DNA of 64,000 bases, taken from Chara braunii. Lineage: Eukaryota; Streptophyta; Charophyceae; Charales; Characeae. The stretch spans positions 2,571,296 to 2,635,295 of the forward strand of contig BFEA01000085.1 in NCBI GenBank assembly GCA_003427395.1, written 5' to 3'. Of this stretch, positions 10,693 to 20,780 are shown piece after piece. Each line of letters starts with the position of its first letter. The first letter of the stretch is position 1. The notes under the pieces are model-generated. The model saw nothing but the letters and a program-made list of their open reading frames with translations, was not told where the DNA came from and searched no databases. The position numbers were made by a program, and so were the translations under genes.

Positions 10693-11088
10693 TCAGCTTG
10701 GGGGAGCAGACTCCGGGGGGGGAGGAAAACACGTATTCATGATCTGGTTCCTAACCTGGCCAGAGAGGAGAACGCCCTTCTCGAGTACAATGAGCGTCAC
10801 GTTAGTGTCTGTGACCATCGCTTTTGTCACCACCGCCTGATCCGTTCCATCCTCATTCGCCAAAACAACTCCCGTCTCACTCACGAAGACTTGGATAGGT
10901 TGCCCCAAGCGAAACAAAGAAGGAGAAAAACGCACAAATATAAGAACACAACACTCTTCACGTACACACACACACACACACAACAACGAACACAGAATAC
11001 GACGAAGAGCAAAAAAAAGAGGACATGCAGACAGGATATAGATCCAAAGTTTAAGCCAAACAACGTGCGTACCTCGTTCCGTCGTCAA
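10693..11088 (-). CDS. Exon-like open frame, unrecognised
   Basis: The part read from about 10911 down to 10757 has a balanced composition, with alternating Val/Ile and polar residues (for example LGQPIQVFVSETGV, then VTLIVLEKGVLLSG), unlike the low-complexity frames nearby. A donor-like GTACGC follows an open stretch (M-V-I-V-L-S-R...) at about 11146-11070 on the same strand, but I could not join the two in phase with a good acceptor. The upstream half of this frame includes a (CA)n-derived Cys/Val run and is probably intron. No domain is recognised. It may be an exon of an unknown gene or chance. Confidence 0.25.
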   Translation of the reverse strand: MTTERGTHVVWLKLWIYILSACPLFFALRRILCSLLCVCVCVREECCVLIFVRFSPSLFRLGQPIQVFVSETGVVLANEDGTDQAVVTKAMVTDTNVTLIVLEKGVLLSGQVRNQIMNTCFPPPPESAPPS

Positions 11089-12179
11089 CTACGAGAACGC
11101 TCCGCCTCGTCCTACCTCTCGATCTTCTCCTAGAGAGTACGATCACCATCAAACAAACGAATACACTCAATACACTCGACCAGCCGCCCACATATTTACA
11201 AGCAATATGACACCAGCCTCCGCACGACAATCTCTGTCAGCCTCCGCACATCAATCTTTGCCAGCCTCCGCACAACAATCTCTGCCTCGTAAACCACAAC
11301 CCCGGCCACGACTTGCATGCACATTATGCCCCCACCTGATTGTCTCCCCTGAAGTTAGTTGTGTACACTGATCCTACCCACGCGCGTATTACATGCCACA
11401 CTTCCCATGTCGCGCTCTGCACATGCCGCCTCCTCCTTCCTCCAAACCGCAAACTACACTCGACAACGTAACCACAAACACACGTGCGCATACACACGTC
11501 GGCTCTCGAAACAATGCACAAGACACTGGGTCGATACATGATGCATACTCGATCTACAAACCACCACATTGCACATTCGCCTTCACGTTCTCTGCCCACC
11601 ACGTCCACACTTCGCCCCACCCGATAGATCGCAGGTTCAACCTTGAACATGAAAACTCGAAGCGCACGCCACAACGTTCCCGCTACCTCTAGCCCGACAT
11701 GCCAAAGACCCTCGTTCTCACGACCTAGCATACACATACACAGCTCCAGCCTGGCATGCCAAAGACCCTCGTTCTCACGACGTAGCATACACATACCCAA
11801 CTTCATATGCATCCGAACCCGAAGGCAGCCACTACTGCTCCGAGTTCCACCCCGCAGACGAATCTGACCGCACAAGACATCGACGGTGATGCAGATCTGA
11901 CCGCATGAGAAAGGCCGACCGCAACCAGGTCCATCCGGCTCTTGCCATGAAACCCGCCAGATACAGATATGCCCCTCAGTACACCACACGCCCGAAATTG
12001 GCTGCTATTCCGTCCGGAAACAGCCCCACTCCCAGCACGTCGATCATTTTTTTTTTCTATTTTTTTCACCTCCATCTGACACTCAAACTTTGCCAAATGC
12101 AGAAATGCCTGACTTTACTGGCAATGGCCTGTATCTAGAACGCACGATGCATAAAATACAACATTGTATCTAGAATGCG
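11089..12179. repeat. Small tandem repeats in otherwise unassigned DNA
   Basis: Three 24-bp units beginning CAGCCTCCGCACGACAATCT lie at 11214-11285. A 57-bp direct duplication has copies at 11698 and 11755, both starting CATGCCAAAGACCCTCGTTC. The frame at 11324-11989 (minus) spans these repeats and is not convincing as a gene. Confidence 0.6.
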
Positions 12180-12290
12180 CGACGCGTCAAATACAACTAT
12201 AATGATCGTAAGCCGAACAGAGATACCGTAAGCCGAACAAAGATACTACACTTGATCTTAGCTAAATGGGCGGATTTAAAAAAAAAAAAA
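12180..12290 (-). pseudogene. U2 snRNA-derived fragment
   Basis: On the minus strand, 12262-12242 reads GCTAAGATCAAGTGTAGTAT plus C. This is the strongly conserved U2 snRNA segment that includes the branch-point-pairing GUAGUA, and it is followed by CT..TGTTC as in U2. The stem I expected just before it (CTCGGCCTTTTGGC) is replaced by CCGCCCATTTAGC, and the Sm site and 3' stem-loops are absent. Downstream on this strand two diverged about 20-nt repeats (TCTGTTCGGCTTACG) follow. A poly-A/poly-T run lies on the U2 5' side (12278-12300). This is therefore a truncated pseudogene or the head of a U2-derived SINE, not a working snRNA gene. Confidence 0.55.
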
Positions 12291-13234
12291 TTCATTTTTT
12301 AATGGCCGAAATTTTTCAACGGCCTTCCTTACGCGTTTCGACTGAGTGAGCCCTATGAGCCCAGAGAGCAAGTCCCACTAGCAAAGTTGAGCTACCTCAA
12401 CGCCCGAATTTGGACGCTTTTGTAGAAATGTGCAGACATGTTGATGAATTTCCAGAACTACACGTCTTCACTGACGGGCCAGTGTAGCGGTCCCACTACC
12501 AAAGAAGATCGGATTGAATGCCTAAATCTGGACGAGATTTATGGAGATGTGCCGGAAATAGAGATTGAACCGCCTTTCTGCATAATTTGTTCTTAAAAGA
12601 CATCCAGATCCAGAAGCTCGATCGCCCCAGTAATGTGAAAGCACTCTTCATGCAAATTTTATGGATCAATGCATCTGCCTGACATTCCGTCCGAAAACAG
12701 CCCCATGACCTTCTAACACCACGCCAGACTTCCCTAAACTAGAAACTATGCAATGACTTCACGTTCCCCGCACATCACTCAGCGACCACAAAGCATTCTC
12801 CCGTGACCGTAACCGCACTGCCTGCACGAACGACCGGTCGTTGCCTTGTGACCGCCCGCAACCCTTTTTGCACGCAACGACCCCCTGTATACCCGTATAA
12901 ACAATGGACGACATTCCCCATACGGAAACCGCTCGCTAAACGACAAAATGCATCCATGTATACGCAACCAGTCCTAGCTGCGAACTTGGCCCAGCTATAG
13001 GTCGCGGGCTTGCCCGTTAACGTGGCGCAGCCTCAGGAGGACGGTCGAGAGCAGCAACCGGTAGTTCAGCAAACGCCGGGATCAACAACTTTTTTTTTTT
13101 TTTTTTTACAACGCGAGCTATTGGCCGGGGGGGGAGGACGATGGTTCTCTGTGCGCCGGATTTGGGGTCGAAGTTCCGATGCGGGTCAGCGAATGAAGGC
13201 AATCGACGGCAGGTGGGCATGCAGAGTGGCGCTC
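12291..13234. other. Degenerate repeat, no gene
   Basis: GTCCCACTAGCAAAG at 12372 and GTCCCACTACCAAAG at 12490 begin two loosely similar 120-bp segments; each continues with an AATTTGGACG or AATCTGGACG word also seen at 8167. TGGCCCAGCTATAGGTCGCG near 12988 resembles the inner end of the 63.67-kb inverted-repeat terminus. Poly-T at 13089-13107. Confidence 0.45.
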
Positions 13235-14690
13235 TGTCGGAGCAAACACCCTTATAAGGGTATTTGCTCATGTTTTGCATTCGATGCAGGATCGACGCCG
13301 GTTACCATACTGGAAACAGCCTGAAGTGAAAAGTAAAAATTTTTGGCATGACGCCATGAAGCAAATTTCGCGACCATTAAGGATGAGGTCGCTAGGTGAT
13401 CATATGCCGTGATACGTCGTGTACGAAAACAAGTAAAGGTTAGTAAAAATTAAAAGTCTTCGGCCAAGGCCGGAGGATTGAAAGAGAACAAGAAAAGGTC
13501 GCCCGGAATGCGGCGACCACGATCTAAATTTTTTAAAGGCTCAGGCGGTAAGGCAAAAATGAATTAGAACGAGTGACGAGGCGTCGAACCAGCCGGTATC
13601 GGAAAGTCGACAAGTTGCGCCGCCATAAAATATAAAGACGACATGAAAAATTAATATAACCCTGACCATGCAGCCGGGGCAGCAAAAAAAAACACACTGC
13701 CGACCATAATAGGTAACGGTAGTTGGTACATTTGTCCTTACTCATATGTCGTGAGCGAGGTTGCGGCTACCGCTCAGCCTCTCGTACGTAGAAAGGAAGT
13801 TGCCTCTTGGGCGGCGACTCCCTGACCACGTGGCCACCGAAACAACCGGTGTCTCCGTCCCTTTGCAGAAGGAGGATACTGTTATAGACTCCGCTATTGC
13901 CCGCACAAGGTCTAAACTCAAACTACTCTATCTAGTACCCGCCTTTCTACTGGTACTGAGCCACTAAAAATATCAACTTTTGTCTTCTTCTGCTCGGGCT
14001 CGAGTACCCGACACATCAACCTCTACATGGTGTGGGACCGTCCTACCCGTTACTTGAGTATTTTCCCCGCCTCGACCCTCAATGTCACGGCCAAGAGTAA
14101 GTACCGGCCTTTCGGGCCTTCCGATGAATCAAGTGTTGTTGAGGGTCACACACACACTGAAGCTGACAAACACTCAGGCAGGTACGCAAACCAGCAGGTG
14201 TACACACACACACACTTAGAAACAGGCTCAAACCGCTAGTTGGGCTGAGCTAGTACTCTATACATAGTAGAGTTGTTCCTCATCTTTTTGATATGGGAGC
14301 TAACTCAATAGGTTAGAGGGGCAGACTGATAAACAAATGACGCGTGGATCGAGTCCATGCGACCCTTAGCTAGCTCCTTTTTACAAGGAGCTCTACTTTA
14401 TGTTCACCCTGGCTCAGTTGTCGGGGCTCGAACCCGCAAACTTAGTATAGGAGTTAGTTAAGGTTAGTTCGTTAGTTGAAACCGAGTGTAGTAGGGCTGC
14501 CACACTTACCAGTCTAGGGTAGTTAGCAGTTAGATATTTGTTAGATTTTGTTCTTTTTCTTTTCTTTTTAGATTTCTTATTTTTCTTTTATTTCTTGTTG
14601 AGTTAATTTTTTTTTTAATTTTCTTTCAGCGTCTGCGAATTTCTTTAGTAGACTTACCTTCCTGCATCTGCCCCGATTTTCAGACACATT
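13235..14690 (+). mobile_element. X-family LTR-like repeat, copy X0
   Basis: Begins TGTCGGAGCAAACACCC, the same start as at 44634. It aligns with 44634-45222 (+) and, through 13300-14600, with 55245-54150 (-). The first 35 bp fold into a hairpin (GAGCAAA...ACCCTTATAAGGGT...TTTGCTC, 13240-13269). Other hairpins: TTCGGCC/GGCCGGA near 13460 and GGTCGCC/GGCGACC at 13498-13519. It contains a tRNA-like segment (14296-14372) and a T-rich tail (14545-14635). The TG start, and its position after a gag relic at 44634, suggest an LTR. No matching 3' end or primer site is visible, so a solo LTR is an inference. Confidence 0.6.
14296..14392 (+). repeat. tRNA-like segment (pol III box A and box B) inside X0
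   Basis: TAACTCAATAGG (14301-14312) matches a degenerate box A, and GGATCGAGTCC (14346-14356) matches box B (GGWTCGANNCC). The spacing of about 33 nt fits a tRNA. It does not close a proper acceptor stem; instead GGAGCTAACTC pairs with GCTAGCTCC, and AGCTCCTT/AAGGAGCT form a hairpin at about 14371-14391. Equivalent segments lie at 40535-40620 (-) and 54372-54436 (-). It is best read as a tRNA-derived SINE or promoter module carried by the X repeat. Confidence 0.5.
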
Positions 14691-15415
14691 CATTCCCCCG
14701 GATTTTCCAACATCCCGCTCGATATCCGACCTGCGACGACGACGAGGAAGACTATCGCGTTGGAGTACGGCAGGGGAGGAGCGTCATGGCGAAGAAAGCG
14801 AGCACGGGCAAAGAGCGAGACAACGCAGAGGAAAAAGGATGGTCGCGTGGTAGAAGGAGTGTGGGGAGGAAGCACAAGCATGCAAGAACGGGAGCAGCGG
14901 AGACAACGCACAGCGGAAGTAGCGAGGTAGCATCGGAAGAAAAAGGAATAAATGAAGAAGAAGGAAAAAAGGAAGAAGAAGAAGAAGAAGAAGAAGAAAA
15001 AGAAGAAGGGAGGAGGAAAGGGAGAGGAAGAAGAAGAAAGAAGAAGGAGAAAAGAGAGGGGGAGCTCAAGAGGGAGGTGGTGAGTACGATCAAAAGGAGG
15101 ACCGCAGACGCAAACGAATGAAAGGAGCGAGACGAGGACAATGTAGAGTGAGTAGGAAGAACCGCGCGGAGCTAGCGCGAGTCGACAGAAAATGCGCGCA
15201 GGAAGAAAAGCACGCGGGGCAGAAGTCGAACGCAGCAAAGAAGAAGAAGAAGAAGAAGAAGAAGAAGAAGAAGAAGAAGAAGAAGAAGAAGAAGAAGAAG
15301 AAGAAGAAGAAGAAGAAGAAGAGGGAGGAAAGGAAGTAGACAAAGAAGAAGAAGAATATGAAGAAGAAGAAGAAGAAGAAGAAGAAGAAGAAGAAGAAGA
15401 GGAAGAGAGACGAAA
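14691..15415. repeat. Purine-rich DNA with long (AAG)n tracts
   Basis: GAA/AAG runs at about 14970-15060, 15236-15322 (about 28 units) and 15342-15402. The Glu/Lys/Ser polymers encoded in several frames are artefacts. The block lies between X0 and the exon-like block. The equivalent place in the 53.55-53.95 kb copy is likewise GAA/TTC-rich, which supports the segmental duplication described in the findings. Confidence 0.9.
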
Positions 15416-16185
15416 ACTTACCTCACTTACAGTCAAACGATGGCAAGGTTTCGGGCGTGAAGATTCGATATGGTAGCACCGGCTGGTGGATCGTTGCCCC
15501 TGATTGTCGCTGCTTACCGTATGCCGAGGGTGGTGACTTGTCGGATGTGTGACGCATCCGCAAGCCCGGGCGACATCGTAAGGGTGGGTCAGTCATCCGC
15601 CCGACTTGCTGAGATCCACGTTTGTGCCATTCGTGTCCTCCATGCTGTAGTCGCGAGGTGTTGAGCATCGTGGCAGGTCGTGTTGCACAAGGATTAGAGT
15701 AAGAACAGGTTAGTCTCAAATCGCATGGTCGACCTTACTCTTACCTCCATTGAAAGGACGAGCAGAAACGGATGAATATATCGCTAGACTGGTATGTGAG
15801 TGAGTACGTGTGTGTGTGAGAGTGTGTGAATATGCTCGTGTGTATGCGTGTTATGTGCGTGTGCATTTCAACCCCGCGGCTGCCCATATGCTACTTCCAT
15901 CGATTGGATGAGCAAAACTTAATGCATCTACCGCTAGAACATGGAAATATACACACCACACTCGTTCATTTGTATTTGTGGGGAGGCGAGTGTTCAATCT
16001 CAAGGCGGATTTGAAGGTACTTTCGTCGATAGGATGTGCAAAAGCAGAAGAATCTACCACCACGATTAGGAGGTATGCATTACTACATTTGTGTGTGAGA
16101 GTGTGTGTGCGTATATTAGGTGTGTGAGCTTATATGCGTGTGTGTGAAGGAGAAAGTGTGAAAGGGAGAAGTGTGAACTCACCTC
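15416..16185. repeat. Two S-family short repeats (-) in unassigned DNA
   Basis: On the minus strand, 15958-15891 reads TGTATATTTCCATGTTCTAG, then CGGTAGATGCATTAAGTTTT and GCTCATCCAATCGATGGAAG. 16070-16018 is a second copy ending TTTTGCACATCCTATCGACG. Both match the S consensus (see 53157 and 63820). A donor-like GTAAGT on the minus strand follows GTGAG at about 15411. The rest has TG-rich simple DNA and no gene. Confidence 0.55.
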
Positions 16186-16350
16186 GATGATGGGTGAGCC
16201 AGATAGATGATGTAGGGACTAAAGCGACTTTTCCGAAACACAACATACCCTTTTTTTTATTGTATAGGACCGGAAAACAACTTGTATACATTCGTGATCT
16301 TTCTTTTATCACTGTTATTATTATTTTATTATTATTATTATTATTGTTAC

Positions 16351-16441
<91 letters not shown>

Positions 16442-16480
16442 TTTAATATTGTTATTATTGCAATTTTTTATTTTGATCTT
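16186..16480 (-). repeat. Dispersed segment with splice-donor-like end plus (AAT)n
   Basis: Read on the minus strand: (AAT)n (16441-16311), then GATCACGAATGTATACAAG, CCGGTCC, AAGGGTATGTTGTGTTTCGG, ending CACCCATCATCGAG|GTGAGTTC. The same order, including the preceding (AAT)n, is at 52230-52455 on the plus strand. The central part also resembles the fold-back elements at 7.1-7.4 kb. It could be an exon of a duplicated gene or a dispersed repeat. Confidence 0.5.
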
Positions 16481-17191
16481 AGTCGTGAGTTCGACTATGT
16501 ACACGAGAGGGCTAGGAAGAAAAGTATCAAGGAGCAGACGTGCGAATGTTAGAGTAAGTAGGCGCAAAGGTGAGTAGAGAGGAAGAGATAGTTTGGGTGA
16601 TTGGGTCAAGCACAGATGAGGAAGCGAATGTCCAGTTTTCAATTCGCGACCAGTCTTGCCAACAAATTAGAAACCACGATCATATGTATCACCGAAGTTG
16701 GTAGCAAAATTCACGACATAATCTTGTTGAAATTTCAATATGAGAGCGAGGGTTGCCTACCCAGCTGGTGTGTGTATGTCTTGTGTTTCTCTGTGTATGT
16801 GTGTGTGCGTGTGTTGTCATATTCGTTGAACACTCAAAATGAGCACGACTGTGGCGGACTGTTTTTAACAAGGTTTCACTGAGATCATTAGGGGAAAGAA
16901 CCCCGACAGACAATCTGGTCGGGGTTCATTTGACTGATGGATAAGGGTTCACCACCTCACCCACGTGTGTGTATGTGTGAAGGAGGGTAAGACAAAGAAA
17001 AGAGAGCAAGCATACATGACAAACCAGACACGGACAGACATAACAGACAAACACAGACAATCAAACAGACACAGGCAAACAGACAGACAAACGGACAGAC
17101 CTACAAACAGACAGACTGACTGCGACAGACAGACACAGGTAGAGAGAAAGAGAGAGAGAGACTAAGCCGGGGAGAGAAAATAACCACCTAC
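16481..17191. other. Non-coding with one strong hairpin and GACA-rich simple DNA
   Basis: AACCCCGAC at 16899 pairs perfectly with GTCGGGGTT ending about 16926 (10-nt loop). 16960-17165 is degenerate (GACA)n/(GA)n, matching the TCTGTC-rich DNA of the 49.4-52.0 kb block in reverse complement. No confident exon. Confidence 0.5.
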
Positions 17192-17721
17192 CTTTGAAGA
17201 AGGTGCTCGTATTGGGTCGTTGAATTCCACGTTGTTGGACGCTTGATGACTGGACTGCCAAAACTGGCGAATGCAGAGTCTTGACGGGACTTCTAAGTTG
17301 CGCATGTCGGGACTCTGCATCTTGAGTCTCCAGTGTGGACTTAATCTGATCTCTTAGTCAGTGACTGTGCGTGTGTGTGTGTGTGTGTGCGAAAGAAAGA
17401 GATAGAGAAAAAGAGAGAAAGAGAAGAGAGGGGAAAGAGAAGAGTCGGACACTCAGACTGACACAAACAGTCAGACGAACAAGCGAACAAACAGACGCAC
17501 GGAAGCAAACAGACACGCAGACGCAAATAGACAGACGCACCCACAAAGAGGGAAAGAGAGAAAGATGAAGGTGGTGATGAAAGGGTACATACCTGATCTT
17601 GGCGATGGTCTGTAAAGGTCGACATCTTCTTATACTCCGGCTCTACTTCGGACATCGACAACTGCATTGTCAATTCGTAAACTGGTAATAGCTGCATGGT
17701 AGGAGTCTGAGCGCTGAGCAC
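17192..17721 (-). CDS. Candidate two-exon gene fragment, unknown product
   Basis: Exon 1: ATG at 17721 to CAG at 17593 (43 codons), followed by a consensus donor (CAG|GTATGT). The intron is pyrimidine-rich with simple repeats and ends ACTGACTAAGAGATCAGATTAAG. Exon 2: 17339-17192 (49 codons plus 1 base), open in the phase exon 1 requires, then AAAG|GTAGGT. The joined frame has no stop, and its composition (Gln, Ser, Thr, Val, Pro) is not a simple repeat. No domain is recognised. The end of exon 1 (GACCATCGCCAAGATCAG|GT) is conserved at 49360-49377 on the other strand. It may be a real gene fragment, or an exon-like repeat captured in a segmental duplication. Confidence 0.3.
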
Positions 17722-17932
17722 TAAGTAAAAGTGAGATTCTGAATACTTATACAGTGACGGCGAGAGTATGCGCTCCTAGACGTCATGTTCGGTGTTTTTA
17801 GTTTACCATTGGAAAAAGATCAGTGCAATTCTGTTTTCTGGACAACGACGGACTTCCTGGTTTTCAATGTGACTTTGCAATCTCGGATTTGTCATTTCGC
17901 CTTTGCACGCGTACCTTCTGATACTACTAGTG

Positions 17933-17991
<59 letters not shown>

Positions 17992-18649
17992 GTTATTGTT
18001 ATTATTAGGTAATATTGTTAATCTGTGAACCTAGCAAACTCACGCCCGCCCTGAGTCAAGGCAGGTCTGGGCACACGTAGTGTGAGGCCAAACAGCGAGA
18101 CGATGGCCGTAGGCAACTGACGCGCAGAGCGGCAAGCATGGGCCCACATAATTTTGTATGCAGGCTGGAGAACTAACACGTATACGTGCACACACATGTG
18201 ATGGCCTCGACTGGACATGAATGATTGTAGAAACTGTTGTATTGGAGAGAGATGAAAAAAGGGAGACAAAAGAGACTAAAAAAGAGGAGAACGATGGTTG
18301 AGAGGCGAAAAAGGCAAATAGGGAAGGAGTGACGGGTTGATGGAAGGGACGACCACTCCTACCTGGTAACAACCGGGGAGCATGGACCTGTGTGATCAAA
18401 CTATATGACATTGATTGATGAACAGACTGAAAGGGAGAGAAGGAAAGGAATGGAGGGTTTTGTAAAATGATGCGTCAACAATGGACATCTTTTCCTTTAT
18501 TTTTTTGCTCCCTGCAGGATTGTTCAAGACATTGACTGTATATTATCACCATTATTATTATTATTGTTATTATTATTATATTTTTTTTACTATTATTATT
18601 ATTGTTATCATTATTATTATTATATTATCATAATTATTACTATTTTTTA

Positions 18650-18699
<50 letters not shown>

Positions 18700-19009
18700 C
18701 ATTATTATTATTATCATTATTATTATTTTTATTATTATTATTATTATTATTACTATTTATTTTTGCTATAATTAAAACTCATATATTAAAACAAGGGTCA
18801 GACATGAGAAAACACGAGGCATAGGAGAGGAGAGAGACGTTATCCCCTTGTGATAGTGTCTGCTTCCTCTATCCTCCTCCGTCCTTGTCTTTGCTTGACC
18901 CTCTCAAAAGCATATCTCATCGACTATAATTATCCGATGGTGTAATCCTGGCTTCTGTCAACTCTAAAGGTCAACAATTAATTGTATAGATCATACATGA
19001 CCGAATACA
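17722..19009. repeat. (TTA)n microsatellites and DNA matching 47.65-49.1 kb
   Basis: (TTA)n at 17935-18007 and imperfect (TTA)n at 18547-18757. Flanking pieces align in reverse complement with 47640-49100, for example GCGGCAAGCATG...TGCACACACATGTG (18128-18200) against 48400-48460, and GAGAGGAGAGAGACGTTATC (18817) against 48000-48030. No gene. Confidence 0.7.
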
Positions 19010-20780
19010 GGACGATTGCGGGATCTCTGTCGGAGTTCAGGAGAAACTCTGGAGGCAGGGAACCATAAGGTATGCATGACTCGCGCCTTTCCCTTATCCC
19101 TTACTAATTACAACCCTTTGTCAGACTGCATGAATGGGTGTGTGGTATACATCTTCTTGTTTTTTTAAGGAGTAAAACGTTCGGAAAGGGTGAATGAACA
19201 TATGCATGAAGTAAGAACTTTGCCTGAAGTAAGGAAAGAACCTAGGAGAACCGAGAAGGAACCTAGTCTGCTTGGGTTTGGGAGACGAAGTCGTGTGATG
19301 GAGGCTCCCGTGGAGTCGTCACACTGCTTGCATGAACTATCTAAGGTGAATGATGGAATACTCTCATGCAAATTCACCCGACTAAGTAACGATTTGATGA
19401 AATGTCTGTTTGACCCCAACATTAGTAATGGGAAGCTGCCTTGCGATTTCTTTGATTCCATACGTGCTGGATCTAAGAGGTAATCTGGTACTCCTGTGGG
19501 GTACAAAGTTTCTAAGTTAGGACGACTAACATAAGCAAAGGTAGTAGGAGGCTCCCGTGAGGTTCTCCTATCACCGATTAGATCAGACTTCGAAGGGAAC
19601 TAACTACTCATCGAGTGAGTACGCGAACTCCTAAGTCTAGGACGATCCGTCCGACTTTCCGTGCGGTCGGTATAGCTCTTGCTTATTCACGATGCATAGG
19701 CAAGGCAGGTGAACGGTCAGAACAACTTAACTAAGAGTTGTTTTGACTGATCTCCTACCCATCAAACTGGTAGTAGGTGGGGTCGTCCTAAATACTTGTT
19801 TGATCTAGGGTTCAACTAACGAGAGAAGAAATGAAGGGATTGTGTTTGGACAGTAGAGGGATACTACTGTGTGAGTAACCCTACTACTTGTTTGGGTATG
19901 ACTGATGGGTGGTATGAGTAATTACTGATGGTCTATCTATTTAACATTTAATCAGGTTATGAGAAGCTCCCGTGTGGTCGTCCTATCGCTTGATCAAAGG
20001 AGTGGTGTTCACAGTCATTCGGGTAGTAGTAGGATAACTCCCGTAGGGTCATCCTAGTACAGGCGCGGACCTGAGTTGACTACTAACACAAGAGCGGCAA
20101 GAGATCACCTTACTATTCATTCTCTGACAACCTACTTATACCTGGTTTATCTAATCATAAAATGGGTAATGGGTAAACTTTCATGTGGGTCACCCTAGGG
20201 CCATACTCTAAAGATAAACTATTTACTACCCAAGGAAGGAAATAGGAAGACTCCTATGGGGTCATCATATTGCTTGCTTGACTCTACCTTAACAAGCCTA
20301 ATAAGATACTCCAGCAAAAGGAGGACCTGGTGTTTGACTGTGTCCACTAACTTAATCCTAGTTCATCTAACCTTGTGAAAGATGTAGGGTAGCTCCCTTG
20401 GGGTCATCCTATTACGCTCTTAATAATAGACTGAGCTCCGATCAAAGAGTAATAGGGGACTTTCGTGAAGGCCACCTATTGCTGATTTGAATTTTGTATT
20501 GGTCTTTGATAAAGAGGTGGTATGAATTGTTGATGAATGTTGGAACAAGTGTTGGAAGTGCATCAACAAAGCCTTCTCAACTACTTATAGTAACTAATAA
20601 AGGGATACTCTCATGTGATTCATCTTGTCGCTTGCATAAGATTGTTTGAAAAGATTGATTGCATGAGGATTGCGTGAATTTTGAAGGGTGGTTGAGTGTC
20701 CCTATGGGACTACTCGACTACTCGTTTGACTAACCGTTTTGTCTAGATCGATCAAGTAATGGAAGATTCCCTTGTAAATC
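19010..20780 (+). mobile_element. Y-family LTR-like repeat, copy Y2 (5' part)
   Basis: Begins near CGATTGCGGGATCTCTGTCG (19013). It matches 47618 leftwards (minus copy Y3) for over 900 bp, and its first 40 bp also match 27033. The body is a hairpin array (listed separately). A 97-codon frame (19190-19483, GTG start, or ATG three codons in) is open here and also open in Y3 (47439-47146), with about three-quarters of residues shared. This could be a small protein or simply shared ancestry. The 3' part present in Y3 (tRNA-like module) is missing here; similarity is lost near 20.0 kb although hairpins continue to 20.78 kb. Confidence 0.6.
19293..20780 (+). repeat. Array of about 15 imperfect hairpins with tip CTCCCGTGGGGTC
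   Basis: The repeated core is roughly AGGA.GCTCCCGTG.GGTC.TCCT, spaced about 60-150 bp. Clear members: 19293 (arms GTGTGA/TCACAC), 19364 (GTGAAT/ATTCAC), 19488 (GTACTCC/GGGGTAC), 19545 (TAGGAG/CTCCTA), 19651 (CCGAC/GTCGG), 19855 (GTAG.GGG/CCCTACTAC), 20026 (TAGGAT/ATCCTA), 20165 (GGGT/ACCC), 20447 (AATAGG/CCTATT) and 20694 (GAGT/ACTC around TCCCTATGGGA). Arms differ between members but pair within each. The minus copy at 46640-47335 has about nine members, so copy number varies. Confidence 0.75.

Noticed and set aside
14690-15436. Ser/Glu/Lys-rich proteins on both strands (up to 248 codons)
   Set aside because: They are translations of (AAG)n/(CTT)n microsatellites; every frame of the tract is open.
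16130-16642. 170-codon Asn-rich frame and the opposing Leu-rich frame
   Set aside because: Translations of (AAT)n/(TTA)n.
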